Origin: Hysterangium stoloniferum
Lineage: Eukaryota > Basidiomycota > Agaricomycetes > Hysterangiales > Hysterangiaceae
Reading direction: 5' to 3'
Length of the DNA: 64,000 nucleotides
Assembly: GCA_015178975.1 (NCBI GenBank)
Contig: WHVD01000131.1
Coordinates: 124,001-188,000 of the forward strand
The notes below the pieces were generated by a model, which saw nothing but the letters and a program-made list of their open reading frames with translations, made no database searches and was not told the origin of the DNA. The position numbers were made by a program, and so were the translations under genes. Below, piece by piece: positions 45,139-57,589 of the stretch (positions are counted from its first letter, which is position 1; each line of letters opens with the position of its first letter).

Positions 45139-46590
45139 CTAGACAGAAAAGATACATGTCGTTCCATCCCCTTTACAAGCGTCTCCGCGTATCGGTGCAG
45201 GCGCCGGAAGCACCCTTCCAGGCCCAGAAGACGAAGGCAAAATCCTAATCGACGTAGAGCCGTTAGAGATCGTACGTATCGTTGGCGTGTTAGGCCCAGA
45301 GGCCGAGCCAGACCTAGCACGTATTGAGGTGTTTAGCTGTCCGTTTGGTGCAATCGTGCTTCCACCACCTGCGCCGCCCGTCCCCACCGCACCTGCACCC
45401 GCACCAGAACCACCACCCATCGCGATTCCCAGGATTCGCAAGCAACAACGGCGATCGGGGAGGTTTCTGTGCAGACTCCATGCTTTCGTTCATGTTCATT
45501 CCACCACCTCCTCCGTCGCCATGGGTATTGTCATCGTTCTGGGCAATAGTAGGATCCTTCCCGGTGTCATGATCATGGATATGAGCTTGAAGATGTCCAT
45601 TCGCGTCCATCGTCTGCACGATGCTCATGGCTCCCCCAGCCCACGCCGCAGGAGGATTAGAAGCAGGACATGAAGGACTCGGAGGGACTCGTGGGAACGT
45701 GTAAGGGTATTCGGGGACTGTTGGGGACTGAGCGACGTCGACGTTGAGATTCGCCTTCGTTTGCATCCTCATCTTCAACCTAACGCTTAGACCAACAGGC
45801 CGTTTTTGCAGACGCGGTACACCGTCTCCGTGTCCATCCTCGTTCACCATTGCTGTAGATGCCTCTGCCTCCACATGCTCGTGACGCTCACTTCCCTCCT
45901 CATCACGGTCGGAAAAGATATCCCTGTCCGCATCGACATCTGGCCAACACTAAAACCCCCACTCGTAGGAGTCCCAGCTTCCCTATGCACACTGAGCCCC
46001 ACACCAGCACCAGCACCAGGATCAAGTCTACCGCCCACACCAGAACCAGAACCAGAATCAGAACAAGTCTGCTCGTCGCCGCCAGGGCCACCACGATCAC
46101 GATCACGGCCGTCCACCCAAACATGCGTATGCGTCTTCCCATGCGGGTACGCCGTCATAAACCCCTCATCCCACGACTCGCCGCTGCTTTTTCGGGAGAG
46201 TGAGGAATCGTCAGCGTTGGCGGTGGGATGGTGCTGGGTGGTCTGTGTAGGGATAGATGCACGTGTACAAGTCGTCTCATCGGTGGTGGCAGTAAAGTTT
46301 AAATGGGGAAGCGAGGGCTGAAGTGAGATCTGTAATGATATTGAATGTTGAGATGTTGCTGTTGCCACTGAAGCTGAGGCTGACGTCGAAGTCAGAGTTG
46401 AAGTCAGGGTCCAAGTCAGGGTCCAAGTCAGGGTCAAACTCGCAGCCGATCCCGAAGCCGAGCTCGACGCAGATATCGACGCAGAAGAGGGGTGCCCCAG
46501 CCTCAATCCAAATCCATATCCCTGCCCATCCGACGCCTTCCTCGTCCGACAGGGCGTCTTCATCTTCGCTGTGGGTGAGCGGGGGTGGTT
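45139..46590 (-). CDS. GC-rich, low-complexity putative gene, exon structure unresolved
   Basis: Three long minus-strand frames overlap head to tail: 45,844-46,650, 45,314-45,874 and 45,139-45,441. The middle one begins just after an acceptor-like TTTTAG (CWPDVDADRDIFSDRDEEGS) and reads VPRLQKRPVGLSVRLKMRMQ. The last reads NTSIRARSGSASGPNTPTIR and SSGPGRVLPAPAPIRGDACK and ends IFSV. Frames likely join by short introns. CpG is retained, unlike the neighbouring minisatellite. Composition is Ser/Gly/Pro/Thr-rich and I recognise no domain; a disordered regulatory protein or a degraded gene are both possible. Confidence 0.35.
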
Positions 46591-46938
46591 GTTAGTCGGA
46601 AGATGGAAGAAAAAGGTGAAAACGAAAACTGACCTATCGCTCCACCCCAACCAACCCCGTAGTCAAGCCAATCCCTCCTCTCCACAGCCTACCATCCTTG
46701 TGCCTCTGCCTCCTCGAAAGCACGATTGACTTACAGAACAGGTGCCAGTGACGTTCCGCAGGCGACACTGGTGCGCGGCTAAAGGCTGCCGACTTTGACA
46801 GAGCAGTGAATTCAGAGGCTTCCCAAGCCTGTTCACTGTCATCCGCCTCTCTGCCCTTCCACCACGAGCATAAGGGTTAGTGGTCACGGAACAAGAGATC
46901 ACGTGACCTCACTGTCATTTCCACCCACCACCGCTATC

Positions 46939-49900
46939 ATGTCTAATCGATCGCAGCTCCCTCCTGATACCCAGCGGTCGTCATCCTCAGAGTCTGCTAA
47001 CGACTCGTCAATCAAGAAACTTCATCATGTGACCACCAGACGGACATCTCCTGAAGATGAGCAGAGGCAAGATCGTGAGGTGTTGGAGGCTTTGATCCTC
47101 GAGGGCGTCCAGTCTGGCGCGAAAAAGTTCGATTTGCCATTCGCCATCACCCTTCTGTCTCAAATTGCTGAAACGGCCAATCCACCTCTCCTGCCCGGCC
47201 TAACCGATCGTGTCTATAGTCGCAAGTGTATCGTCGAGAACGATGAGCTCTTCGACTTATTGGGCGAATGTTTACAAAAAGGATCGTTTTCAGAGATTCG
47301 GAGCCTTGGTAACTCTCTAGTCTATTTCTCTGGCGCTATCTGTCATCATCGCTCTTATTAGAGATACTCCAACCTGACGATAGCGAACGCCCCCACACCC
47401 CAATACAAGGAAGAAAGGTTGTAGCCAAAGGTAGGTGGTACATTTTCAAGTGTGGATGGGATGGGATTGTAAATATTTTTCGTTATCGTTAGGTGAATCC
47501 CCGCGCCGCCTCACAGAGAAAGAGACGAAAGCTACGACAGCCGCCACAATTCAAGAGTTTGATAACTACCTCAAATACTTGGCCACTGGGAAATTGGATG
47601 GATATCTCGACTCCATCCGATGTGAAGACAAGCTTACAGACCTCAACGTGGATCTCCCCCTCCACCCAATTCTTCTCCTTCACGACCTCGGCAAGCGCCC
47701 AGACAAGGATCGGATAAAAAATTTGTTCACCCGTGGCAGCACAGTGTTCGTGGCGTTTGGACCATTTTACAGACAATAAATGCTAATCTTCCTCTTTCTT
47801 TCCAGCCATCTATTCGGCGTCTCGGGTTCGGGTAAAACACGCCTTGCACTTGAGGGTCTTTGCTTGAATTGGGGCCTTTATCTTTCGTGCAGAACCACAG
47901 GAGGTCCAGCATCTGGCTCCAAAGACGTAGAAGTAGCGACGGAAAAAATATTGCCAAGTTTAAGCACTTGGCACACAGGAGAAATGGGTGAGAACGCTAC
48001 AGCTGCACACCGAGTGTTTGCAATGTTGTTGTGCGCGCGCGTCTTGATCCTGAAGCAGTTTGTGCAACATGTTCCTGTTAACACAGGTGCCACGTTGGCT
48101 CGACGGCGATGGGTTCTTGCTCAAGTTTTGCCACCCTCCCTCAACTTTCAAAATAAGGATCTCTTTGTCAGAGTGCTCTGGACCCTCCGGTCTGCTGACC
48201 CAGAGATCATGGATAGCATTATGACATCCACCCTACATGAGCTCACGACTAACAGAAATGACTTGTTTCCAGAAGGATCCCGGACACGTCTATTCGTCGT
48301 GATCGATGAAGCACAAGTGGCTGCCGACAATATGAAGGAGTACTTCCGCTCCGACACCGGGACTGATATGCGCCCTATTCTTCGTGAAATGTATAAATAC
48401 TTTCTGAACACTGAACTCTTCACTGGTTTTATTCTCTCGGGAACTGGACTGTCGATGAAAGTGGTGGGTTCTGTTTCTGCTGGGAGTGCAAAAAATACAG
48501 GTGCGAGTGGTACGCGGGTCTTCACTGATATTGGGCGTTTCACGAAAGACGATTCTTCTCAATTGGACTATATTCGCCGATACCTCACACTCTCCGACAA
48601 TAACTCCGATCGACGATTGTTGGAACGCATGGTGTACTGGTTTTCTGGCCGGTATGTCTATCGTTTGATGCTACAAGTTTCTTTTTTATCGTTGATATTG
48701 TAGTCACCGGCTGACAGCTAGCCTTATTGAGCTGTTTATCCACTCGGAAAATGTGCCGCGCCATCGTGTCCTGACCTCGTTCGCTGAACAGTTGACTGGA
48801 TTTAAAATCACTGACGCAATCGACCTGGAGGATGACGAACCTCCGATTTCCCCTGAGCTGTCCACGTCGATCTCACATTATCGATCAATTAGTCAATTGG
48901 ACCGGGTTTTCAACGAAAGAAATAGTCAGTGTAACATCTCTTTTACTAATGCAAGGACCAACCACGTATTTGATAGGAGAGGAACTGATGCAATGCCTAG
49001 TTGAAGTTCTCATGCGGTGGACTTTGGGAAGCGAACCTACGACCATTGCCATCGAAAGGCATATGCACGAAATAATTGCGTGCGGCATAGGATTTTTGGA
49101 CAAGAAGACGAGCGCTTGGGAATTCAAGGCTGATGAGAACTACCCTGTTTACATTTCCGAACCATTGGTAGTTCTCTCCCTCAGCTCGCTTTTCCAAAAG
49201 CAGAGTCACACGATGAGGGAGACATGGATGGCCAATGCATTCCGCAGTGCTCGTACCACCTCGTCACTTGGATATATGTTTGACCAGGCGATCCTTCTCG
49301 TGCTCATGGAGACTTTTGGGGGGAAGTTCACACCTTTCTCGGACGCCTTCCACTGTAGCGAGTCATTAGGGTCGAGGAAGGTTACCTTAGTGACGCTGAA
49401 GCGTGGGGCTGATAACATAATGCAGTGCTCCCCGGCATCGTGGAAGGCAGGGAATTCTGATCGCTTGGGTGTGAAGGCTAGTTCGCCTAAAGACGTTCTC
49501 GCTTTCTTGCACGATCCAGATGGAAAGCCGTTTCTTCTTCCAGACATTCACATGGGTCCCGACGTGCTGTGTACCGTTCAAGACGAGGAGACGAAGGAAC
49601 TGATTATTCTTGCAGTGCAAGCAAAAGTCTCACCAATCCTCAATGCTCAGAAATGGCGAGATGCCATCATTTCTGTTACCCCCGAATTCTTTTACACGAT
49701 GCAGGTATGTATCAAACCTTGTAAACGCTATCGCACTCAACCTTTATTCTGATGCTTATAGAAGGGAGAGAAATCGGATCGATATGCACGAGTGTCTTAC
49801 CCAAATCTCATAGATGATCTGACAGGGTGTTTGGAGATGGTTCTCGGGCCAGCAGTATACACGCCAATAGCTGACATTTATCGCAGCAAACTCCGCAGCA

Positions 49901-50145
49901 GCATCCGAGCTCAGCAGCAATCTGCTTCGCACTCAACGCGACAGACCCCCAGATTCCTTCGCATCATTGCAACCCCTGACGATCAACAGCAGAAACGTCT
50001 GAAAAGGGAATGGAAGGGTGATGTGGCCGTTTTGCAGTGGGATGTTGTGAAGGGTTATATTGGTTCGACGGCCGATGTACTGAAGGCTACAGGGCCCCGT
50101 TCCAGTGAAGGCAACCCTCACAAGAAAATTAAAACTACGCGGTGA
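46939..50145 (+). CDS. Crinkler-type STAND-like NTPase with PD-(D/E)XK-like nuclease domain, complete
   Basis: There are seven exons: 46939-47308, 47362-47430, 47493-47745, 47806-48651, 48704-48891, 48956-49704 and 49762-50145. All join in frame across GT..AG introns of 52-64 bp, giving 952 residues. The ATG at 46939 follows a CCACCACCGCTATC leader conserved at 51.4 kb. The first 230 residues are a family-specific leader (KKLHHVTTRRTSPEDEQRQD, RKCIVENDELFDLLGECL). Walker A GVSGSGKT lies at 235-242, Walker B FVVIDEAQ has Asp398-Glu399, and a sensor-like FTGFILSGTG follows. WFSGRHRLTASLIELF starts a helical region. Near the C-terminus GPDVLC (Asp778) and ILAVQAK (Gln797-Lys799) fit the restriction-endonuclease-fold motif. 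A basic Lys-rich end (NPHKKIKTTR) could be a nuclear signal. By analogy with Crinkler-type proteins, which combine NTPase and nuclease modules, it may act on nucleic acids. The last introns have weaker donors (GTTCGT, GTCAAT). Confidence 0.75.
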
Positions 50146-51375
50146 ATGTCAATTTCTTTGATCAAAGCGACTTGGGATGTTTAGATAAGAGTTTTAATTT
50201 GTGTCGTTCCCTTGTTATCCTATAGAAGTATATGTTGTTTCGATTAGCAAATATGCAAGTAACCCCGTTGATCAAGGTTGATGCGAGGATATACTTGGAA
50301 GAGACAAGTCACCGCTAATATACTCACGTGTGATTCCGCTTCAAAACCACTGTACTGGCAAGTATCCACAGGCTCGGGATCATAAGTGATTGGTGTGCCA
50401 ACTATGTCCCAAAAGGTACTATCTTATGATATGTGTTAATATTCTAATACTGCACTATTTATCAGAAAGCGATAAAGCACATAGGCTTCTTGGTGATAGT
50501 CGAGAGGATTCAGGACACATCCTTTATGGAAAATTCTCTTCCAGAGGTATCATCCGTCTTCTCCTGAGAGAGCTCCCGCTATCCTATCAAGCAATAGTAT
50601 CACATGCCGTACGGTCCTGAATTATTTTACTTGGCAGCTATTTTATGGGTATCAAGTTTATCTCTCACCGAAGAATTTCTCTCTGTCATCAATTGTTCTG
50701 GTTCAGCAAACCTCCCACAGGTTGCCACATTTTATTTATCAGAATTTGACCTATGATAGAGACCTCGAAGTGCACTTGAAGGTTATTCAAGAGTTATATG
50801 ATTTACCGCTCGTACCAATAAAACGAAAGATGCAGGTATGACAGATCCTTCTGAGAAGGCTATGTTATCTGGAATGGAGATCAGTCTAAAGTACGCCCTC
50901 TCAAACTACATCATACGTGGAATAAATTAATGGGCGGCGTTTTTCTAATGGGCACCGCACAACAGGAACGTTGCATTCTCATATCCCAATTCTGACCCTG
51001 CCATCAAAGGACATTATGAATGAACTTACTTTGGCCCCCTAATTGAGGTTTCAGTCAGCGTCTCAACGACATACGTGGGTTTCCTGCCAGCATCCAACGA
51101 CAGCTGGAGGCCTTGGGGCCGGTTGCAGCGTGGTCCTCTTTGCCATTGCTAGCAGATACGTCCATGAACATGCCAGTTCTCCTACTCACGGACCTAATTC
51201 CTCCCCAACCACTAATCTTGCTGTTTCTCCCGGGTTTTTCTTGTCCTTGCTCAACAATACGTCCCGCTTACACCCCACTGTCCCCCAGGGCTCCAACCAC
51301 GCTGTCGTCCACGGGACGGACCACCGCTTTTTCTCAGTAACGCTAAACCCCAGCCGCAATAATTCACACACTCCA
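50146..51375. other. 3' flank and spacer, no gene recognised
   Basis: Plus-strand frames at 50,390-50,620 and 51,043-51,495 lack motifs. The last 40 bases before 51,402 resemble the leader of the 46.9-kb gene. Confidence 0.35.
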
Positions 51376-51626
51376 GGTCATTTCCGCCCACCACCACGAT
51401 CATGTCTAATCGATCGCAGCTCCCTCCTGATACCCAGCGCTCTTCATCCTCGCAGTCTGCTAACCAATCGTCAATCAAGAAACTTCATCATGTGACCACC
51501 AGACGCACATCTCCTGAAGATGAGCAGAGGCAAGATCGTGAGGTGTTGGAGAATACTAACATCGCCGTAATCCGCTTGGCCGTCCAGTTGGGCCTGCGAA
51601 AGTTCAACGTCGAATTGGGGCAGTGA
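51376..51626 (+). pseudogene. duplicated leader and first-exon start of the NTPase gene, joined to other sequence
   Basis: The leader (CATTTCCGCCCACCACCA) and the first 51 codons (MSNRSQLPPDTQRSSSSQSA to EDEQRQDREVLE) are nearly identical to 46,915-47,090. After GTGTTGGAG similarity stops and the frame continues NTNIAVIRLAVQLGLRKFNV to a stop at 51,626. The P-loop and nuclease parts are absent. It is either a truncated copy or the first exon of a short chimeric gene. It keeps CpG, so it is young. Confidence 0.65.
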
Positions 51627-53118
51627 GAAAGTTACATAGATCTCTTTGATGCATTATCTCTCAGGGTGCACAAGATATAAAGAGCACAACATTGAAGGAG
51701 GAGTTACAACTTCCACCCCGTTGTCTAAAAAAAGGTCCTTGATGCACACATCTTCATAGGGCTCAAAAAGGGTAGTACAACCATTGCCAGTCCTCGCTCA
51801 ATTCCAGATATATCGAACCAGAATAAAATTTACTGGAATGAAATCCATAATGGAGTTGAGTTGAGTTGTGCAGACACAAATTGGGATATGACGAGACAAT
51901 CAAACCAGAATCAAAGTCATAAACAAGCTGAGTTGGGCAGACACATATCATTGGTAAATGGTATATACAAAGAACACAAGGGATGGTGGATAAGGGTAGA
52001 AATATGGATATTGAGAGTTAAAAAATGATTTAATATGTCATGTGCAAGGACAGATATTGTGGATGGATTATGACCTTATTATTTATGCCTGCATAGACAC
52101 GGTACCACCTCATAGTCTCACTGGTGCTGGGTATTATGAAAGTGTGGGGGTAGACAGGGTGACCGCCACAGTCATATCTAGAATAAAGGTATAATTTCTC
52201 TCAGTCCTTAAACCTAGTTGAAGGGTGTGAATGAGGCGTTCTGGTGAGGACGATTGAAAAATATTACATACCCATCGACAATATGGACCTGTGAGGCTGG
52301 AATGACAATGTGGGTGCTGTGGGAACAGCACCTGGTTGGTGATTCAGGGTGGGGATAGTGTGGGCAGATTATGTTTTGTGTGAATGAGAAGAACTTACTG
52401 TGTCATACTCTTGGTATGTGTTAGCAACCTGTGCTGGAATGCTGTAAATAGGTGAGCAATCTGTGCAGAAGAGGATTATAGGTGGAACATGCCGAATCAC
52501 TTACTACTTGGTAGATTTCTGGACGTGACCTTTCCAAACACCATAACTGTAAGGAGTTCGGAAAGAAAGGTCTACCCAGCAATTGCAAAGTATGCAAAAG
52601 GCACAAAAGGGTTCCAACTTCCCAATACAAGGTTCAGGCATGAGGGCCTTATAATTAGGCTCTCTCTCAAGTGAGAGATGTTCTGCAGTAGGAATCGCGG
52701 CTACAGCTATGGGGCCAGACCCATTAGTAAAAGATCCCCCTTCTTTTCTGGAAATCAGGTGGGATCAGATGTGGGCTTGGGTTGTGACATGCATCTGAGC
52801 AGCAGGGAATGACAAAGGTGAAGAAGCAGGCCTAGCGGTAGATGAGAGTCCTATCATGGGTGGTGGCATGGACCCATGTGTGGATCCTGTGCCATTAGAG
52901 GTCGAGCCCGATTGCTGGGCTGGTATTTATGTGCATTGCTTCAGATACGGTGACAGCAGCAATATTGGTCGGTTGCCTAAGCTCAATGCTGTCTTTGAGA
53001 GTTTTTAGACCTGCTATGCTTTTCAGGCTTTGTTGAAGATCCCTTGGAATTCAGTTTGATCCTGAAGAGATTATTCAAGTGAGTAACTAGAAAAATTTGA
53101 GCATAATATGTTAAATTG
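51627..53118. other. CpG-poor stretch, no gene recognised
   Basis: Few CpG dinucleotides and only short frames. Some minus-strand frames near 52.4-52.6 kb may be eroded exons of the gene represented at 53.1-53.6 kb, but I cannot join them. Confidence 0.35.
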
Positions 53119-53623
53119 TTACTTTATATGCGGGACTAGTGCTGATGTGGACAAAGCCGTCCCTGTATCAGAGCTGTGAAGGTGAGACAGTTCTGCAGTT
53201 TGAGACACGCGAGGCACTAAAGAGGGAGCTTTTACAAGATTTTGAAGAACCTCCTGTGCTAGAATGGCTGCAGATTCTGAAAGAAGCAGGTCGCTTTGAC
53301 TAGATGTGTTGGTTGAGTTATGATTGGGGTCCAGAGTCTGTGAGGCAGATTGTACAGTTCCAATGGATGTGCGCATGCTACTACGTGTTAGACATCAGAA
53401 CAGTAAAAGTGATGAAGGGGGGTTAAGTGAGCCTTTACTACAGAAAAGAACTTACTGGGACTTGGTGTGTTTTGTGGCAAGGCCAGACTGAGGCAGCATA
53501 TAGCTTAACCCCATCTAATTTGAACCACTTATCACAGGGTCTGCAAAAAACACGATGAGGTTCGACAATTGATATGTTGGCATCATTGTGGAGCAATTGT
53601 CTGCATTCTTCAAGGCTTGCCAT
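53119..53623 (-). pseudogene. remnant of a basidiomycete zinc-finger-like protein
   Basis: Minus-strand frame 53,438-53,623 starts MASLEECRQLLHNDANISIV and contains CRPCDKWFKLDGVKLYAASV then WPCHKTHQ. The CxxC ... W..H spacing is that of a single zinc-finger-like module found at the N-terminus of many uncharacterised mushroom proteins. A second frame, 53,119-53,376 (SQSDLLLSESAAILAQEVLQ), could be the next exon. The stretch is CpG-poor and no complete gene can be assembled. Function unknown. Confidence 0.4.
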
Positions 53624-53859
53624 GGGGGTCAGTAATGGGGTAAGTGTGAGGGGGTGTAGAAGGTGTAAATATTATGTAGAGACAGGGGGAACTAGTCTAC
53701 GTTTTAGTAGTATAAGTGGGGGAGAAGGCAAGTCTCATTCATGGATTCCACTGGAGTCAAATTCTACTGTGGATGGAGGGAGAGGGAGGAAGATCCCCTT
53801 CCTGGGAATTAAACTAACTCCAACTCCCTGTGGGTGCTGGTGATTGCGATTATCACTTC

Positions 53860-54065
53860 AACTATTTGCTCACTTGTGGATCTGTTCATCCAGGACAAAC
53901 ATGCTGGTGTGTACAACTTTAGATGCTGAAGCTGCAACTGCTCACATGTGGATCTGTTTGTCCAGGATGAACACACTGATGTGTGCAACCTTAGATGCCA
54001 AAGACTGAGGAATGCATGTGTGAGTATTCATTCATCCTGGACAAGAAGGTTGGTGAGTGCAACCC
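53860..54065 (-). repeat. diverged relatives of the 72-bp palindromic repeat
   Basis: Three degenerate copies carry GTTCATCCAGGACAAACAT, GTTTGTCCAGGATGAACAC and TTCATCCTGGACAAGAAG, each followed by TGTGCAACCTTAGATG-like sequence that matches the GCAAT/CTAAAGTT part of the 72-bp unit. Spacing is about 70-80 bp. Confidence 0.55.
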
Positions 54066-55771
54066 ACACTAGTGTCGAAGTGTAACAAATGAAGACAAAA
54101 GTAAATAATTTGGAGGAAGGATATATATTTGGGTTGGATTGAAGAGTAATACAGTATACATCACATCAGAATCTCCTCACACTAAATGCCCCATCTGGAA
54201 GTGACCCAGGTATGGGTGTGTCAAATAGAGTGAATGAAGGCACATTGAAGCCATGCTGAAGAAGCTTTTTTGTGAGGTTTGTGGTAACAACACCTCAAAA
54301 GATGTGCCAACAAGAACACATTCTTGGATATGGCCAGAATATCTTTTGAGAACATTGAGGTAGAGGTCACTAAGGTTCTCGATAGTATATCTTGTGGTTG
54401 TTGGATTGATGAAGTTTGGATGTTAAAAGCCAATTATCATAATGGAGTGAGGCAAGGCATGGATCAGATCAGCATAAGATAGGCAACCTCCTCCACCAGG
54501 AGGGACAAGGAAGTACACTATGCTATTACCTCATTGAAAGATGGATGCATACAATGGGAAAGTAGTTGTTCTGGTAATTCCCTTGTTTATATATTGGGAT
54601 AATAATTGTGGTAGGCCACACTCCGGTTGAAGGAACACTGCAAGACTGCAGAGAAAATTATAATTGTTAAAAATATTTTAAGATAAGGCTCTTACTTTAA
54701 ACTTGAAGAACTGAGAATGTTGGAAATTATATGGGTGAGACAAATTTGTCTATTGCTATCAAGACCAGCAGCCCAGAGGTCTGCATCAACCTTGATATTG
54801 AAACCAAGCAGTTGTAAAGCACAGAGGGCAATAATTTTACTCCTGTCAAACAGGAGTTCTTTGCTAGGATGTGGGGATTGACTAGGACATCTAGATTCTT
54901 TTAATTCCTGTGATGGGCTGGTTGAATGCCATCTAATTGCTGACGAGAAGCTGCTGGGGGAAATCTAAGCACAATGTGCACATTAATGCCACCTAGGCCT
55001 AAGCTAGAGATAGATAATATTGAGCTGTCTGATAAAAGTGTAGGATAGACAGTGATCTTGAAGGACAAAGCAGGATTGATCATGGGATTGATTCTTTTGA
55101 AAGACTAGATGGGTGGAACAAGATTGTGCTGAATCGATTTTCATAATTTAATCAGGGATACCAACCCTGAAGCCACCTATAAGAGAAAAATTTTGAGCAA
55201 GCACAATACACTATAGTATAATTATACCTACTTTGCAGTTTCCCAGATTCCCTTTGTTGGATCCTATCATACAGGAGACACCTGTCACACCCATCTTTGA
55301 CAGTTCTAGAGTCAGTCTCTCAAGTTTAAAAGCATTACCAATTGCTATACCACTGCCATGTAGCCTTTAATAAAAGTCAGAATTATTTTCAGCATTAAGA
55401 ACAAAATGACCTACTCTGCACATGTCAATCTAGTGGCTTGGGTGCCAGCATTTTGCCACACCTGTGTAATAACTTCAGATTGACCACAGGACTTGGTACC
55501 AAATAGCCAGCTTTGTCCATCCAGCCATCAGACCTAATGGCTACACCCAAAATAACTGAGTAGATTCAATTACCATCTCTGATAGTGTTGTTTAATTACC
55601 TAAGGACCAAAGCACAAACACTATCCACAGAAAGTGTCCCATCAGCACGAGTGTCAAATGGCCTACAATGTCCAGAAGGAGAGAATGATGGGAAGGAGGA
55701 AAAAACAATTGCTTACATAAGCAATAGGTCACATGTAAGACAGGGTACCAGGGAAGCAGACATATTAATGT
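54066..55771. other. CpG-poor stretch, no gene recognised
   Basis: Short frames only. One minus-strand frame at 54,901-55,083 reads SSLGLGGINVHIVL, faintly like a ketosynthase, but nothing around it supports that. Confidence 0.35.
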
Positions 55772-55890
55772 ATTGTTTGATTGTTTGGTTTAAATTGTTA
55801 AGATTTATAATTAATTCCTTTTTTGGGAAATGAGATTATTCCTGCAAACCCAGATTTGAAGCACCAGGCAAGATTGACCCCACAGACACC
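55772..55890 (+). repeat. dispersed repeat, CpG-depleted copy
   Basis: Second copy of the 40.3-kb repeat (AAATGAGATTATTCCTGCAA; CAAGATTGACCCCACAG), with TG/CA where the other copy has CG. Confidence 0.65.
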
Positions 55891-55989
55891 CATAGCATAA
55901 GTACCTGTGCCGTCAATGTTGCTCAGCACTGAATGGTATTGTCACCAGAACTGGACACAATCTGAGTCCTGTCTGGTGAAATTGAGACT

Positions 55990-57010
55990 GAAAAAACCCA
56001 ATCCGTGTGTCCCTCCAATGGCTCCTGCAATGGCTTTCCCATCGCCCCATCCTACGTTGGGGTTCGAATGAGTGGGAAATTTCTTCTATGCTACATGGAT
56101 TCGCATTCTTACATTGTCTATTGTGACGAGGAGACCTTTCCCCCCTCTGAAGCTCTTTTAACTATTCCTGTCGCAGATGCCTCTCAATATTCTGCGAAGC
56201 CTTTGAAATGGCTCCGATGCATAATGGCTGCCGTAGTTGGCTGTGAAGGCGAGTTGGCTACCTACACTCATGATCAAAATGATCACGAAGGACAAACTCA
56301 TCTCCCTCTCAATTTGGAAGATGCTGCCCCTCAACATTGAAAGTTCCGTTTTATTCCCGAAGGCCCTATCAGTTTCGTTGACGTCGACAGCTTAAATCAT
56401 CCCAAGTCCTCACAATTCACTACACGAAGCTGACCAGGGTTTAGAGCTCACATTGTGGAGAGGGATGAGAGCAGCCTTGTTAATGGAGTAAGGGCAGAAT
56501 ATTGCGATGCATGTCATCTTATCTCTCATTCAAAAGGAAATCTGGTCTGCTAATCATCCACTCGCAGAATGTTTTATATATTAACAACATGCAATACATT
56601 AAAGCTCGTTGCATTTGGAGAACGATAGTGGAGGATCTGGAAATGAAAAATATTGACAACATTCAAAATAGGATTCTCATGACTCCTGATTTTCACCATT
56701 TCTTCGGCCTGTCCCATTTGGCCATCTTAGGTGTAAGTTTATGGACGTCCAGCTGTTTCTCAAAATATTCACTAGCTGTAGACTTCCAATTTCGCTCAAA
56801 GTATGCATGAAGTCTTGCCAAATCCAACATATCAAAACCCGTCCTTCCCTTTTACCCACATTTCTTTGTCCCGAATCCTTCCGATGCCAAATTAGTCTTC
56901 ATGAATCCGTATCAGCGAGATTTCAGCTATCCAGTGGAGATCGTCGATGAATGGCCGAAAGACTGGCTACCAGCTTTTCTATGGGATTTTATCTGGCACA
57001 ACAGGGGGTG
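55990..57010 (+). pseudogene. HNH-endonuclease-like gene, decayed
   Basis: Plus-strand pieces read GVRMSGKFLLCYMDSHSYIV, PLKWLRCIMAAVVGCEGELA, FRFIPEGPISFVDVDSLNHP and FRAHIVERDESSLVNGVRAE. YCDACHLISHSKGN, ILMTPDFHHFFG, DAKLVFMNPYQRDFSY and EWPKDWLPAFLWDF follow. CDACH and the SHSKGN segment are the hallmark of a large basidiomycete family with an HNH-nuclease-like motif, and the flanking order (PLKWLR upstream, ILLTP-like downstream) agrees. There are at least two in-frame TGA codons before the HNH motif (after DAAPQH and after FTTRS), and the segment after SHSKGN is rearranged. CpG is retained. Substrate unknown. Confidence 0.5.
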
Positions 57011-57589
57011 TGGATAACACAAACTCTGAAAACAGATGTATGCCACACCCGATTAATCCATGGATGGCACCGGAAAATAGTCGTTTGCAATGTGACCATC
57101 TGGCCACTTAGGAATTGCAGTTCTTGTCATAAGCCAGACACCACCTCGAGGTCCCTCGCTCATTGGACAGGTTTCGATGTGTCGTGGACAGGGTTCACAC
57201 AAGGTGTATTGACGCCACTGCTCACTGCTGTTTGTACTGGGACAGAAGATGGTATTAACGACCACCCAATGGCGGAATTTCTTGGTGAGCAGGTACTTCT
57301 AGATTTTATTTCATTGGCACTCACCTCAATAGAATATATATGGATTGTACTGGGTACCCATCATTATGTTGTCCAGAACGGCATCCAAGATGTCATTTCC
57401 TGTATGAGCACACATCTTCAGCATATCCATCTTTCGAGTTCCATTGTGTCAATAGAGGCCGACCTCTCGGACTCGAGCAAGTTAATAATTAATGAGGTGG
57501 ATCAATCACAAAACCCGTCTCCAGAATTGAATGGTTCACAGAGAACATCTGTTCCTGAGGATAAGGGATAGTTCAAATCTGGAATGTTT
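57011..57589. other. open sequence of uncertain origin
   Basis: A 206-codon plus-strand frame (56,951-57,571) covers this stretch but overlaps the HNH relic in another frame and shows no domain. Its last part may be upstream sequence of the DUF2235 relic. Confidence 0.25.

Noticed and set aside
54901-55083. Ketosynthase-like SSLGLGGINVHIVL
   Set aside because: A single short resemblance in CpG-poor DNA with no neighbouring polyketide or fatty-acid synthase motifs.
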